Shown here: positions 18,593 through 26,970 of the stretch, one piece after another
Numbering within the stretch: position 1 is the first letter of the stretch
Layout of the letters: every line of letters starts with the position of its first letter
Origin: Paraburkholderia bannensis NBRC 103871
GTDB taxonomy: Bacteria; Pseudomonadota; Gammaproteobacteria; Burkholderiales; Burkholderiaceae
NCBI RefSeq assembly: GCF_000685015.1
Contig: NZ_BAYA01000025.1
Span: forward strand, 62,001-126,000
Direction of reading: 5' to 3'
DNA: 64,000 bases
Made by a program: the position numbers and the translations under genes
Notes under the pieces: model-generated
Database searches by the model: none
The model's input: the letters and a program-made list of their open reading frames with translations, nothing else
Told to the model about the DNA's origin: nothing

Positions 18593-19468
18593 ATGCAATC
18601 GCTACTCGTGCACGTCCATCCGTCCAACTGGAGTTTCCTGTGGGACGCGCTCACCGCCTTCGCGCTGCGCCTGTGCGCGGCGGTGGCGATACTCTGGCTC
18701 GGCTGGTGGGTCGCGCGGCGCGCGGGCAACTGGCTCTCGCGCCAGGGCAGCATCGACGCCACGCTGCGCCTCATCGTTCGCGACAGCGCCGTGTGGGGTG
18801 TGCGGCTCGTGGCGATCGTCGGCGCGCTCTCGCAGATCGGCATTCAGACCGCGAGCATCGTCGCGGTGCTGGGCGCGGCGGGCCTGGCCATCGGCCTCGC
18901 GCTGCAAGGCACGCTGCAGAACATCGCCGCCGGGATCATGTTGCTGCTGCTGCGCCCCTTCAAGGTGGGCGACTATATCGACGGCGGCACCAACGTCGCG
19001 GGCACCGTCGAGGAAGTCAATCTCTTCACCACGCGCCTGACCAAGCCCGACGGCATCTGCGAATACGTGCCGAACAGCGCGCTGTGGAGCAATTCGATCC
19101 GCAACTACAGCCGCAATCCCACGCGCCGTCTCGACCTGGAAGTGGAGATTTCGGTGCGCGACGACGTGAACCGCGCCATCGACGCGCTGCGCGCGCTCGC
19201 GGCCGCCGATCCGCGCGTGCTGGCCGCGCCCGCGCCGCAAGTGATGGTGACGCGCTTCGACGATAGCATCGCAGTGCTGAACATTCGCGTCTGGGCCAAC
19301 ATCGACACGTTCTGGGACATGCGCTGGGCGCTTTCGCGCCAGGTGCGCCAGACGCTCAATGACGCGCATTTCGCCTTGCCGCTGCGCTCGCGCGAACTGC
19401 ATATCGTGCAAAGCGGCGAGAGCGGCGAAAGCGCAGCCGATGCACCTGCCGCACAACAGACGCCCTAA
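18593..19468 (+). CDS. Small-conductance mechanosensitive channel (MscS family)
   Basis: 291 residues. Three N-terminal TM helices; the pore helix region IVAVLGAAGLAIGLALQGTLQNIAAGIMLLL has the glycine/alanine packing of MscS TM3. The beta domain (RPFKVGDYI, GTVEEVNLFTTRL, YVPNSALWSNSI) and the mixed alpha/beta C-terminal domain follow. It releases solutes on hypo-osmotic shock. GAGGATC precedes the ATG at 18593. The stop overlaps the convergent neighbour by four bases. Confidence 0.92.
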   Translation: MQSLLVHVHPSNWSFLWDALTAFALRLCAAVAILWLGWWVARRAGNWLSRQGSIDATLRLIVRDSAVWGVRLVAIVGALSQIGIQTASIVAVLGAAGLAIGLALQGTLQNIAAGIMLLLLRPFKVGDYIDGGTNVAGTVEEVNLFTTRLTKPDGICEYVPNSALWSNSIRNYSRNPTRRLDLEVEISVRDDVNRAIDALRALAAADPRVLAAPAPQVMVTRFDDSIAVLNIRVWANIDTFWDMRWALSRQVRQTLNDAHFALPLRSRELHIVQSGESGESAADAPAAQQTP

Positions 19469-20010
19469 GGCAAGCGCCGGAACAAGGTGGGATAGTCGAT
19501 CACGAGGCCATCCTCGTCGATCTTCAGGTTCGCGGTGAAGTCGCGAAAAATGCCTTCGTAGCGGTACTCGCGATTGGGCTCGATGCACACGTACGCCTGG
19601 GCGACGCGCGTGGCCCCGAGTTCTGGTGCTGCGACATAAGCGACTTCGATCGGTTGACGCTCGCCGCGCGAGAGACCCAGGCGGCGAATCGGCAGCGTAT
19701 TGGTGAACGGCGTCGCAGCAAGGTCGATGTCGATGCAGCCTTCGATCGCGTCGAGTGCACGGCCCTCGCCGTCGCGCCAGTGCCCGCGAGCGTCGCTGTG
19801 CATTGCGAAGCTCGCGCCGCCCATCACGCGAAACGCCGCGTAGGTCACGCGCCACTGTCTGTCGCAGTGCACCGTGTAGCACAGGCCATAAGCCCTACCG
19901 TAGCGCTGCCCGACCACCACGCTTTCGACGCGGATCGCGCCGCCGCTCGCATCGAATGCCAGATGCTCGATGCCCTCGCCTTCCTCCGAAGCCCAACGTA
20001 CTTCGCGCAT
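19465..20010 (-). CDS. Putative glycolipid-binding domain protein
   Basis: 181 residues, no signal peptide or TM segment. The pattern (GIEHLAFD near the start, YAVRYTVHCDRQWRVT-like central strand, CIDIDLAATPFTNTLPIRRLGL, then YVCIEPNREYRYEG) agrees with the family annotated as putative glycolipid-binding (PF06475), known from a pseudomonad structure. Ligand and role are unproved. It is convergent with the MscS gene and divergent from the urea transporter gene. Confidence 0.7.
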   Translation of the reverse strand: MREVRWASEEGEGIEHLAFDASGGAIRVESVVVGQRYGRAYGLCYTVHCDRQWRVTYAAFRVMGGASFAMHSDARGHWRDGEGRALDAIEGCIDIDLAATPFTNTLPIRRLGLSRGERQPIEVAYVAAPELGATRVAQAYVCIEPNREYRYEGIFRDFTANLKIDEDGLVIDYPTLFRRLP

Positions 20011-20219
20011 GGTGCGTCTCCGTGTTGAACGTGCCGTGTTGAACGTCGATCCGTGCGGAACAGACGGCTATCCTGGCACAACCCGCAAATAGCGACTATC
20101 ACGCCCGCGCACGCGCAAGACGGCGCGCTTCGCCTATCCTCGCGAAGCGGCGCGCACGCGGTGCTTCGCCGCGCTGTATGCCCCACTGCACGTCGATTTC
20201 ACTTCGCATTCGCCCCGCC

Positions 20220-21155
20220 ATGTCATCCCCTGCGACCGTTCGAGCCGCTTCCGCCGACTCCGCCGCCAGCCTCGCCGAGCCGTTGCGCACGCTGCTGCGC
20301 AGCCTCGGCCAGATCGTCCTGCAAAAGCACGCGGGCACGGGCGCGTGCGTCCTTGCCGCGCTGGCGCTGTGCGACTGGCGGCTGGCGTGCGCGGCGCTGA
20401 TGGGCGCTGCGGCGGCCAATGTCTGCGCGCTGCTGGGCCGCGCGCCGTTCGACGCGATCCGCGACGGCCTGGCGGGTTTCAACGGTGCGCTCGCGGGCCT
20501 CGCCGCCTTCACCTTCGCCGCCGATACGGCCACGGCCTTCGCGCTCGCGCTGCTCGCAGCGGCCTTTAGCGCGTGGATCGGCACGCCGATGGTGCGCGGG
20601 CTCGGCCGCGTGCGCCTCGCCGTGTATTCCGCGCCGTGTCTGGCCGCGACGTGGCTCTGGATGGCGCTGGGGGCGAGTGGGGAGCACGCCGCCCTGACGC
20701 CGGTTTCAGTGCCGACGGCCCTGAACGCGGCCGATGCGTTTGCGGGCCTGATGAGCGGCGTCGCGCAAACCGTTTTCGCGTCGGGCACGCTGCCCGGCAT
20801 CGTGTTGCTTGCTGGCATTGCGTGGTCGTCGCGGCGCGCGGCGGCCTACGCGCTGGGCGGCGCAGCGCTGGCTAGCGTGCTCGAATACCTGGCGGGCGCG
20901 CCGCCCGCCAGCTTCGCGGCAGGCCTGTGCGGCTTCAACGGTGCGCTCGCCGCGCTGGCCGCTTCAGCGCTCGGGCCGCGCGCCGCGATCTGTGCGACGA
21001 TGCTGGCCGCAGCGCTGCATCTGGCCGCCTCGCGCCTTGGCCTGCCCGCGATGACCGCGCCGTTCGCGCTCGCGGGCTGGTGCGTGCATCTGGCGTGGCG
21101 TCTGCCGTTGCGCCCGCGCCAGCCGACTACCCCAACCGCACGCCAAGAGAGCTAA
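20220..21155 (+). CDS. Urea transporter (UT family)
   Basis: 311 residues, about ten TM helices as two repeats. The UT signature occurs twice: GLAGFNGALAGLA near residues 80-92 and GLCGFNGALAALA in the second half, each lining the urea pore. This is the usual bacterial UT size. No urease or urea carboxylase gene is within the window, so urea handling must depend on genes elsewhere. The class II aldolase gene starts ten bases after the stop and is probably co-transcribed. Confidence 0.85.
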   Translation: MSSPATVRAASADSAASLAEPLRTLLRSLGQIVLQKHAGTGACVLAALALCDWRLACAALMGAAAANVCALLGRAPFDAIRDGLAGFNGALAGLAAFTFAADTATAFALALLAAAFSAWIGTPMVRGLGRVRLAVYSAPCLAATWLWMALGASGEHAALTPVSVPTALNAADAFAGLMSGVAQTVFASGTLPGIVLLAGIAWSSRRAAAYALGGAALASVLEYLAGAPPASFAAGLCGFNGALAALAASALGPRAAICATMLAAALHLAASRLGLPAMTAPFALAGWCVHLAWRLPLRPRQPTTPTARQES

Positions 21156-21165
21156 AGGAGCCGCC

Positions 21166-21939
21166 ATGTCATTCGCCCATCGCCCGGCCGGCATCGCCGA
21201 CGCCACGCCGATTTCCGCAGCGGAGCACCAAACGCGCGTCGATCTCGCCGCCGCCTACCGGCTGATTGCGCTCCACGGCTGGGACGACCTGATCTACACC
21301 CATGTTTCCGCAGCCGTGCCCGGCGAGCCGGGCCGCTTCCTGATCAACCCGTTCGGCCTGGCCTTCGACGAAGTGCGCGCGTCGAACCTCGTCAAGATCG
21401 ACACCGAAGGCCGCATCGTCGGCAACAGCGAACATCCTGTGAACGCGACCGGCTTCGCGCTGCACGCCGCCGTGCATCTCGCGCGCGCCGACGCCATCTG
21501 CGTGATGCACCTGCACAACACGGCGGGCATCGCCGTATCGATCCAGCGCGACGGCCTGCTGCCCGCCTCGCAGCACGCGCTGCGCTTCTACGGCCAACTG
21601 GCCTGGCACGACTACGAAGGCCTCGCGTTCACGCCTGCCGAAGGTGCGCGCCTCACGGCAAGTCTCGGCGACAAGCCCGCGATGCTGTTGCGCAATCACG
21701 GCACGCTGACCACGGGCCGCACCATCGCCGAAGCCTTCGTGCTGATGGCCACGCTCATCAAGGCCTGCGAAATCCAGTTGCAGGCGCAGGCGGGCGGCGT
21801 GCCGCTCGTCGTGCCGCCGCCTGAAGTCTGTGCGCGCACCGCGACGCAGTTGTTCGATGGCGGCGCGATCGAAGGCGTGCTCGAATGGCCCGCGCTGCTG
21901 CGCAAGCTCGATCGCCTCGACCCGTCGTACCGGGACTGA
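21166..21939 (+). CDS. Class II aldolase/adducin family protein
   Basis: 257 residues. Zinc-site histidines are visible in MHLHNTAG and in LLRNHGTLTTG, with YTHVSAAVPGEPG near the start, as in class II aldolases and adducin-like proteins. It has AAGGAG seven bases before the ATG. These enzymes cleave sugar phosphates (fuculose/ribulose) or act as isomerases or decarboxylases; members of this length next to tautomerases often remain uncharacterised. Confidence 0.88.
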   Translation: MSFAHRPAGIADATPISAAEHQTRVDLAAAYRLIALHGWDDLIYTHVSAAVPGEPGRFLINPFGLAFDEVRASNLVKIDTEGRIVGNSEHPVNATGFALHAAVHLARADAICVMHLHNTAGIAVSIQRDGLLPASQHALRFYGQLAWHDYEGLAFTPAEGARLTASLGDKPAMLLRNHGTLTTGRTIAEAFVLMATLIKACEIQLQAQAGGVPLVVPPPEVCARTATQLFDGGAIEGVLEWPALLRKLDRLDPSYRD

Positions 21940-21979
21940 ACAATCCTTTATCGCTTTGAACACCCACCAGGAGATCCCC

Positions 21980-22168
21980 ATGCCCACGTTCCATGTCGAA
22001 CTGTTCGAAGGCCGTAGCGTCGAGAAAAAACGCGAACTCGCCGCCGCACTCACCGAAACCACCGTCAAGGTGCTGGGCTGCGACGCCCAGTCCGTCGACA
22101 TCATTTTCCATGACGTCAAACCGGAAAACTGGGCGACGGCAGGCAAGCTGTGGAGCGACCCGCGCTAA
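21980..22168 (+). CDS. 4-oxalocrotonate tautomerase family protein
   Basis: 62 residues with the catalytic Pro directly after the initiator Met (MPTFHVELFEGRS) and the beta-alpha-beta small tautomerase layout (KKRELAAALTETTVKVLG). The tautomerase needs Met removal to expose Pro1. CAGGAG lies upstream. It follows the aldolase by 40 bases, so the two may work on one keto-acid or sugar-acid route with an enol step. Confidence 0.88.
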   Translation: MPTFHVELFEGRSVEKKRELAAALTETTVKVLGCDAQSVDIIFHDVKPENWATAGKLWSDPR

Positions 22169-22323
22169 TCATCGCATCGCCGCATCGCCAGTTAAGTCGG
22201 TATCCTGATTATTTTTTCGCGAAGCATCGCCTTGCCCGCGATGCTTCGCTTCTCGCCTCTCAGCCCCTCCCGGCACCTTCCCAAAAATCCGGTTCGAACA
22301 CCGTTTCTTCGCGCACCTGGGCC

Positions 22324-22381
22324 AATTGACGCACCGCACGCGCGCACCTTGAAAATTGACGCATATTGCCGCAGCGCGCAC
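22324..22381. repeat. Bipartite direct repeat upstream of cydAB
   Basis: AATTGACGCA at 22324-22333 and 22354-22363, exactly 30 bases apart, each followed by GCGCGCAC (22340-22347 and 22374-22381). The 30-base step is close to three helical turns. Likely a binding site for an unknown regulator. Confidence 0.55.
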
Positions 22382-22422
22382 ATCTTGCGTTAAATCAAGA
22401 CTCAGCGAATTCATCGCCTAAA

Positions 22423-22436
22423 TTAATCCATATCAA
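22423..22436. promoter_or_regulatory. FNR/Anr-like box
   Basis: TTAATCCATATCAA matches nine of ten conserved positions of the FNR/Anr consensus TTGAT-N4-ATCAA. Placed upstream of a cytochrome bd operon, whose oxygen-dependent control by FNR-type proteins is well known. Confidence 0.6.
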
Positions 22437-22611
22437 TGCTTTAGCGCAGCCAGTCGCCGGTCGACGATTGACTGCTGCGACATGCTGGCGCATAGAGCGG
22501 CGCAGCAAAACGGGCGCGCTTCCCCTACGCTTACGTCCAATCGCACGACGCTTCGCGCGACGGTTTTCCCGACGATCAAGCAAGCAAACAGTACGCACAA
22601 AAAGCACGCCT

Positions 22612-24090
22612 ATGCCCCCGTCACTCCCCGCCTTGCCGGCACTATCGGCATTCGATCTGGCCCGGCTCCAGTTCGCCTTCACCGTCTCATTCCACATCGT
22701 CTTCCCGGCGCTTTCGATTGGCCTTGCGAGTTTCATCGCGGTGCTCGAAGCGTGCTGGCTCAAGACCCGCAAACCGTTCTACAAAGAGCTCTGCCAGTAC
22801 TGGTCGAAGATCTTCGCCGTGGCCTTCGGCATGGGCGTCGTCTCCGGCGTGGTCATGAGCTATGAGTTCGGCACCAACTGGGCCGGCTTCTCGTCGTTCG
22901 CGGGCCCCGTCACCGGGCCGCTGCTGATGTACGAAGTCATGACCGCGTTCTTCCTGGAAGCGGGCTTCCTCGGCATCATGCTGTTCGGCTGGAACCGCGT
23001 GAGCGAGCGCGCTCACTTCGGCGCGACGCTGATGGTCGCCATCGGCACGCTGATTTCGACGTTCTGGATTCTCGCGTCCAATAGCTGGATGCAGACGCCG
23101 CAAGGCTTCAAGATCGAAAACGGCCATGTGGTGCCGGTCGACTGGCTCAAGATCATTTTCAATCCGTCGTTCCCGTACCGGCTCGCGCACATGGCGATTG
23201 CCGCCTTCATCGTGGCCGCGCTCGTGGTGGCCGCGACGGGCGCGTGGCACCTGCTCAAGGGTCGCCGCGATCCGGCCGTGAAGAAGATGTTCTCGATGGC
23301 GCTGGGCCTGCTGCTCGTGCTCGCGCCGGTGCAGGCTTTCGTGGGCGACGCGCACGGCCTGAACACACGCGAATACCAGCCCGCCAAGATCGCCGCGATC
23401 GAAGGCATCTGGGACACCGAAAAGGGCGGCACCGCGCTCAACCTGTTCGGTATTCCCGACATGAAAGCGGAGACCACGCGCTACGCCGTGCAGGTTCCAC
23501 ACCTGGGCAGCCTGATCCTCACGCATAGCTGGGACGGCGAGATTCGCGGCCTCAAGACCTTCGCGCCCGAAGACCGCCCGAATTCGACGCTGATTTTCTG
23601 GACGTTCCGCGTAATGGCGGGATTGGGCGTCCTGATGATCGTGCTGGCCCTGTCCGGCTGGTGGCTGCGCAAGCGCGGCACGCTCTATGAATCGCGCCTG
23701 TTCCAGCGCTTCACGCTGCTGATGGGCCCGACCGGTTTCATCACGCTGCTCGCGGGCTGGATCACGACCGAAGCAGGCCGCCAGCCGTGGGTGGTGTATG
23801 GCGTGATGCGCACGTCGCAAGCGGTTTCGCCGCTGACGGCACAGCAAGTGGGCATTTCGCTGATGGCCTTCGTGTTCGTGTATTTCCTCGTGTTCGGCAC
23901 GGGCATCTACTACCTGCTCAAGCTCATGCGCAAGGGCCCGGCGCTGCCTGGCGAGCCTTCGCATGGCGGCCACGACGGCCATGGCGATCGCGATGACGGC
24001 GAGGCTGTTGCCGAAGTCCATCCCGCAATCGCCGCGAACCAGACCGCGCGCCGCCCGATGGCTGCCGCCGATCAACTGATCGACGCCTGA
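22612..24090 (+). CDS. cydA: Cytochrome bd ubiquinol oxidase subunit I (CioA type)
   Basis: 492 residues, inner membrane, quinol to oxygen reduction. Candidate haem ligands: His28 (SFHIVFP), His193 (YRLAHMA) and Met335 (FRVMAGLG). GWITTEAGRQPW is the standard subunit I motif. The region between about 250 and 325 is short, so this is the short-Q-loop, cyanide-insensitive (CioA) kind. The histidine/aspartate-rich tail HGGHDGHGDRDD is a little unusual. I chose the ATG at 22612, which fits the N-terminal helix; the long in-frame extension upstream contains the regulatory sites. Confidence 0.95.
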   Translation: MPPSLPALPALSAFDLARLQFAFTVSFHIVFPALSIGLASFIAVLEACWLKTRKPFYKELCQYWSKIFAVAFGMGVVSGVVMSYEFGTNWAGFSSFAGPVTGPLLMYEVMTAFFLEAGFLGIMLFGWNRVSERAHFGATLMVAIGTLISTFWILASNSWMQTPQGFKIENGHVVPVDWLKIIFNPSFPYRLAHMAIAAFIVAALVVAATGAWHLLKGRRDPAVKKMFSMALGLLLVLAPVQAFVGDAHGLNTREYQPAKIAAIEGIWDTEKGGTALNLFGIPDMKAETTRYAVQVPHLGSLILTHSWDGEIRGLKTFAPEDRPNSTLIFWTFRVMAGLGVLMIVLALSGWWLRKRGTLYESRLFQRFTLLMGPTGFITLLAGWITTEAGRQPWVVYGVMRTSQAVSPLTAQQVGISLMAFVFVYFLVFGTGIYYLLKLMRKGPALPGEPSHGGHDGHGDRDDGEAVAEVHPAIAANQTARRPMAAADQLIDA

Positions 24091-24164
24091 CGCGACGCCT
24101 GATGCAGGCTTAAACGCCGCAACCAGCGCCCCAACATACGCACACAGAAACGAGGCAACGCAAC

Positions 24165-25169
24165 ATGGATGTCACCGTCATCTGGGCCGCGATCATCGCG
24201 CTCGGTCTTTTACTCTACGTCGTGCTGGACGGCTTCGATCTGGGTATCGGCATCGTCTTTCCGTTCTTCCCCGACGAGGAAGAACGCAACCTGATGATGA
24301 ACACCGTCGCGCCCGTCTGGGACGGCAACGAAACCTGGCTCGTGCTGGGCGGCGCGGGACTGTTCGCCGTGTTCCCCATCGTCTATTCGACGGTGCTCTC
24401 GGCGCTCTATCTACCGCTCATCTTCATGCTCGCATGCCTGATCTTCCGCGGCGTGTCGTTCGAGATCCGCGCCAAGGCCAACCGCACGCGACACCTGTGG
24501 GATCTCGCCTTCATCGGCGGCTCGACGGGCGCCGCGTTCTTCCAGGGCATCGCGCTGGGCGCCTTCCTGCAAGGCATTCCGATGCAGGACGGCCATTTCG
24601 CGGGCGACGCGTTCGGCTGGCTCACGCCGTTCAGCCTGCTCACGGGCTTCGGCCTGGTCGCCACGTATGCGCTGCTCGGCAGCTGCTGGCTCGTCGCCAA
24701 GACCGAAGGCGACCTGCAACGCCGCCTGCACAAGCTCGTGTGGCCGCTCACGGTCATGCTGCTCGGTTTTATCGCGCTCGTGAGCCTGTGGACGCCGCTG
24801 CAAGACCCGTCGATCGCCAACCGCTGGTTCTACTCGGGCCTGTTCTGGCGTCTCGCGCCGGTGCCGCTGCTGGTGATCGCCTGCACTGTGTGGATGCGCT
24901 GGGCCGTGCAGTCGCGCCATCACAAGACGCCGTTCATGGCCGCACTCGCGCTGGTGCTGCTCGGTTATGTCGGCCTGCTCGTGAGCCTGTGGCCTTATGC
25001 GATTCCGCAGCACCTCACGCTCTGGGAAGCCGCCGCGCCGCGCGAAAGCCAGACCTTCACGCTGATCGGCGCGTCGGTCATCCTGCCGATCATCCTCGCC
25101 TATACGGCGCTCGGTTACTGGGTCTTCAGAGGCAAGCTCAATCATGGCGACGCTCACCACTACCATTAA
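24165..25169 (+). CDS. cydB: Cytochrome bd ubiquinol oxidase subunit II (CioB type)
   Basis: 334 residues with about eight TM helices. The opening LYVVLDGFDLGIGIVFPF, the NTVAPVWDGNETWLVLGGAGLFAVFP stretch and YALLGSCWLVAKTEG are diagnostic of subunit II. It partners subunit I and lacks haem-ligand requirements of its own. Its last 26 bases overlap a third small frame, tying all three into one transcript. Confidence 0.95.
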   Translation: MDVTVIWAAIIALGLLLYVVLDGFDLGIGIVFPFFPDEEERNLMMNTVAPVWDGNETWLVLGGAGLFAVFPIVYSTVLSALYLPLIFMLACLIFRGVSFEIRAKANRTRHLWDLAFIGGSTGAAFFQGIALGAFLQGIPMQDGHFAGDAFGWLTPFSLLTGFGLVATYALLGSCWLVAKTEGDLQRRLHKLVWPLTVMLLGFIALVSLWTPLQDPSIANRWFYSGLFWRLAPVPLLVIACTVWMRWAVQSRHHKTPFMAALALVLLGYVGLLVSLWPYAIPQHLTLWEAAAPRESQTFTLIGASVILPIILAYTALGYWVFRGKLNHGDAHHYH

Positions 25170-25293
25170 GAAACGCGCCCTGCCGGGCTGGCTCTGGTTC
25201 GTGCTGCTGTGGTGCGGCGGCGTGGCCGGGGCAGTCTCGCTCGGCTATGTGTTCAGGATTTTCATGAACCTCACGCTGTTTGCCGTGAAATAA
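25144..25293 (+). CDS. DUF2474 small membrane protein of the bd oxidase operon
   Basis: 49 residues. A basic N-terminus (TIKKRALPGW) leads into one TM helix (WFVLLWCGGVAGAVSLGY) and a short tail with FRIFMNL. The WLW..LWC.GV pattern and position directly after cioB match DUF2474 (PF10617), the CydX-like third component of CioAB oxidases. It begins inside cydB in another frame, so translational coupling is likely. Confidence 0.82.
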   Translation: MATLTTTIKKRALPGWLWFVLLWCGGVAGAVSLGYVFRIFMNLTLFAVK

Positions 25294-25376
25294 CCCACAA
25301 TCCAGCGCGCCAAGCCGCGCCAAACGCCCACGCCGCGTTAGACTGTAGGCCGTCTGTAACTTCGATCATAAGAACC

Positions 25377-26174
25377 ATGCAACAGATGACCTTCATGGAA
25401 TGCGTGAAACGCGCGTGGGCCAGCGCCGGGGAAGCCATCACGCGCATGCCCGCGGTGATGCTCGGCGCATTTGTGCTGTACGCGGCGCTGGGCTGGCTCG
25501 CGCTGGCCGGCCGCCCCATGCCGGGCGAAGGCGACATGCCGTCCACCGGCCTCGTCCTGCTCGGCAACCTGGCGTCGATCTTCAACGCCCTCGTCTACCT
25601 CTGGTTCACGCTCAAGGTCTACCGCTTCGTGCTGCTCGGCGAGCACGCGTCGCCGTTCCTGCCCAACGGCGCGCGGCCGATGCTGCGCATGCTCGGGCTG
25701 GGCGTGCTGATGGTGCTGTTCTTTATCGGCACCGGCGCGGGGCTGTGGATCGCGCTGACGCCTCATAACGTAGCGAGCGAGCTCTTTCTGGCATTGGTCG
25801 TCGCGGTCATCTGGATGTTCGTCGGCGTGCGCGTGTGCCTGCTTTATCCGGCACTGGCGATCGGCGGGCGCTTTTCGCTGGGCGCCGCGTGGCGCGACAC
25901 GCAGGGGCACTTCTGGAACCTGCTTGGCGTCTCGTGCGTCGCGGCGCTGCCGCTGATCGTGTGCTGCGTCGTTGCGCTGATCGGCATGGGTCTTGTGGGC
26001 ATTTCGCCCGCTGTGGTGCAGACGCCCGGCTGGTACACGGCGCTTGCGATCATGCAGAGCGTCGTCAATCTCGCCTTCGCGCTGCTCACCAGCACCGCGC
26101 TGGCGTGGCTCTATCGGCGCTATGCGAATGCGCTGAGCCCGGCTTCCGCTGCAGCGTCCTCTTCCGCGCAGTGA
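25377..26174 (+). CDS. Multi-pass membrane protein of unknown function
   Basis: 265 residues with about six hydrophobic helices (for example GAFVLYAALGWLAL, LGVLMVLFFIGTGAGLWIAL, LFLALVVAVIWMFVGVRVCLLYPALAI). I do not recognise the family; the paired helices with an intervening SLGAAWRDTQGHFWNLLGV segment resemble the membrane domains of glycerophosphodiester phosphodiesterase-like proteins, but that is weak. Not obviously linked to the bd operon. Confidence 0.7.
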   Translation: MQQMTFMECVKRAWASAGEAITRMPAVMLGAFVLYAALGWLALAGRPMPGEGDMPSTGLVLLGNLASIFNALVYLWFTLKVYRFVLLGEHASPFLPNGARPMLRMLGLGVLMVLFFIGTGAGLWIALTPHNVASELFLALVVAVIWMFVGVRVCLLYPALAIGGRFSLGAAWRDTQGHFWNLLGVSCVAALPLIVCCVVALIGMGLVGISPAVVQTPGWYTALAIMQSVVNLAFALLTSTALAWLYRRYANALSPASAAASSSAQ

Positions 26175-26189
26175 GTCTTCTGCCCGGCT

Positions 26190-26879
26190 TCACCAGATGC
26201 CGGGCACGAAGCGATACCTCACCCGCTCCAGATACGCGCGATAGCCCGGCAGTTCGGCGGCTAGCGCGCGCTCTTCGCGTACGGCGCGCCAGCCGACGCC
26301 TGCCACCATCGGCGGCACCCACAGCAGCCCCCACCACGATCCCAGCATGAGCGGCGTGCCCGCCAGCAGCAGGATCGCGAATGCGTACATCGGATGGCGC
26401 ACATACGCATACGGCCCGCGGTCGCTCACCGCATGGCCGCGCTCGTGCTGGATCTTCACCACCGGCGCCGCGTAACGGTTAGCCGCGAACACGCCACGCG
26501 TGGCGTAGATATCGACGAAAATCGCCACCGCTCCGCATACGCCCAGCCACGTCGGCACACGCGACCAGTGAAAGCGCACGGCGTCCATGCCGATAAAGCA
26601 CAGCCACGCGCACCACGCCAGCGCGACGGCCATCATGAACACGCGATCCCAGCGCGCCTGCTCGCGCTGCATGAACGGCGCGAGACGTTCGGCGAGCAGG
26701 CCGGGATCGGTGCGCGCGAGCCACATGCCGATCCACGCACAGCACGCAGCCCATTCGAGCAGCCACAGCCATGCGGCAGTCCACGCGAGCGTCCCCGCGC
26801 CGACAAACAGCAGCACGCCCTGGAACACCAGCCAGATGAAGGTTTGCGCGAAGAGCCGCGCGACCAGCGGCTTGTTCAT
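26190..26879 (-). CDS. Isoprenylcysteine-carboxyl-methyltransferase-like membrane protein
   Basis: 229 residues. Several TM helices, then the signature DRGPYAYVRHPMYAFAILLLAGTP and EERALAAELPGYRAYLERVRYRFVPGIW, which is the SAM-binding C-terminus of bacterial ICMT/PEMT-like enzymes. These methylate carboxyl or amine groups of membrane lipids or unknown acceptors. GGAGGAG lies just before the ATG at 26879. The NAT gene is upstream on the same strand, 91 bases away. Confidence 0.85.
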   Translation of the reverse strand: MNKPLVARLFAQTFIWLVFQGVLLFVGAGTLAWTAAWLWLLEWAACCAWIGMWLARTDPGLLAERLAPFMQREQARWDRVFMMAVALAWCAWLCFIGMDAVRFHWSRVPTWLGVCGAVAIFVDIYATRGVFAANRYAAPVVKIQHERGHAVSDRGPYAYVRHPMYAFAILLLAGTPLMLGSWWGLLWVPPMVAGVGWRAVREERALAAELPGYRAYLERVRYRFVPGIW

Positions 26880-26970
26880 CGTCTCCTCCTTCGCGCACAC
26901 CGCGCGGGGTATCGGGCGCGATCAGCGCAGAGCCGCGCTCGATCACGCTCGATCACGCGTAAAGCGTGCG

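Larger units (their letters stand above)
22169..22611. promoter_or_regulatory. Promoter region of the cytochrome bd operon
   Basis: A 443-base gap. It holds a two-part direct repeat (AATTGACGCA and GCGCGCAC elements at 22324-22347 and 22354-22381), a weak FNR-like match at 22385-22398 (TTGCGTTAAATCAA) and a stronger FNR-like site at 22423-22436. The remaining 170 bases to the start codon look like an untranslated leader. Confidence 0.6.

Noticed and set aside
22366-22611. 82-codon in-frame extension of cydA upstream of its ATG
   Set aside because: Contains the FNR-like sites, is Arg-rich, and the conserved subunit I N-terminus starts at 22612.
26941-26970. CGCTCGATCA duplicated and a small hairpin after nat
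   Set aside because: Only two 10-base copies and a 5-bp stem without T-tract; could be chance in this GC-rich sequence.
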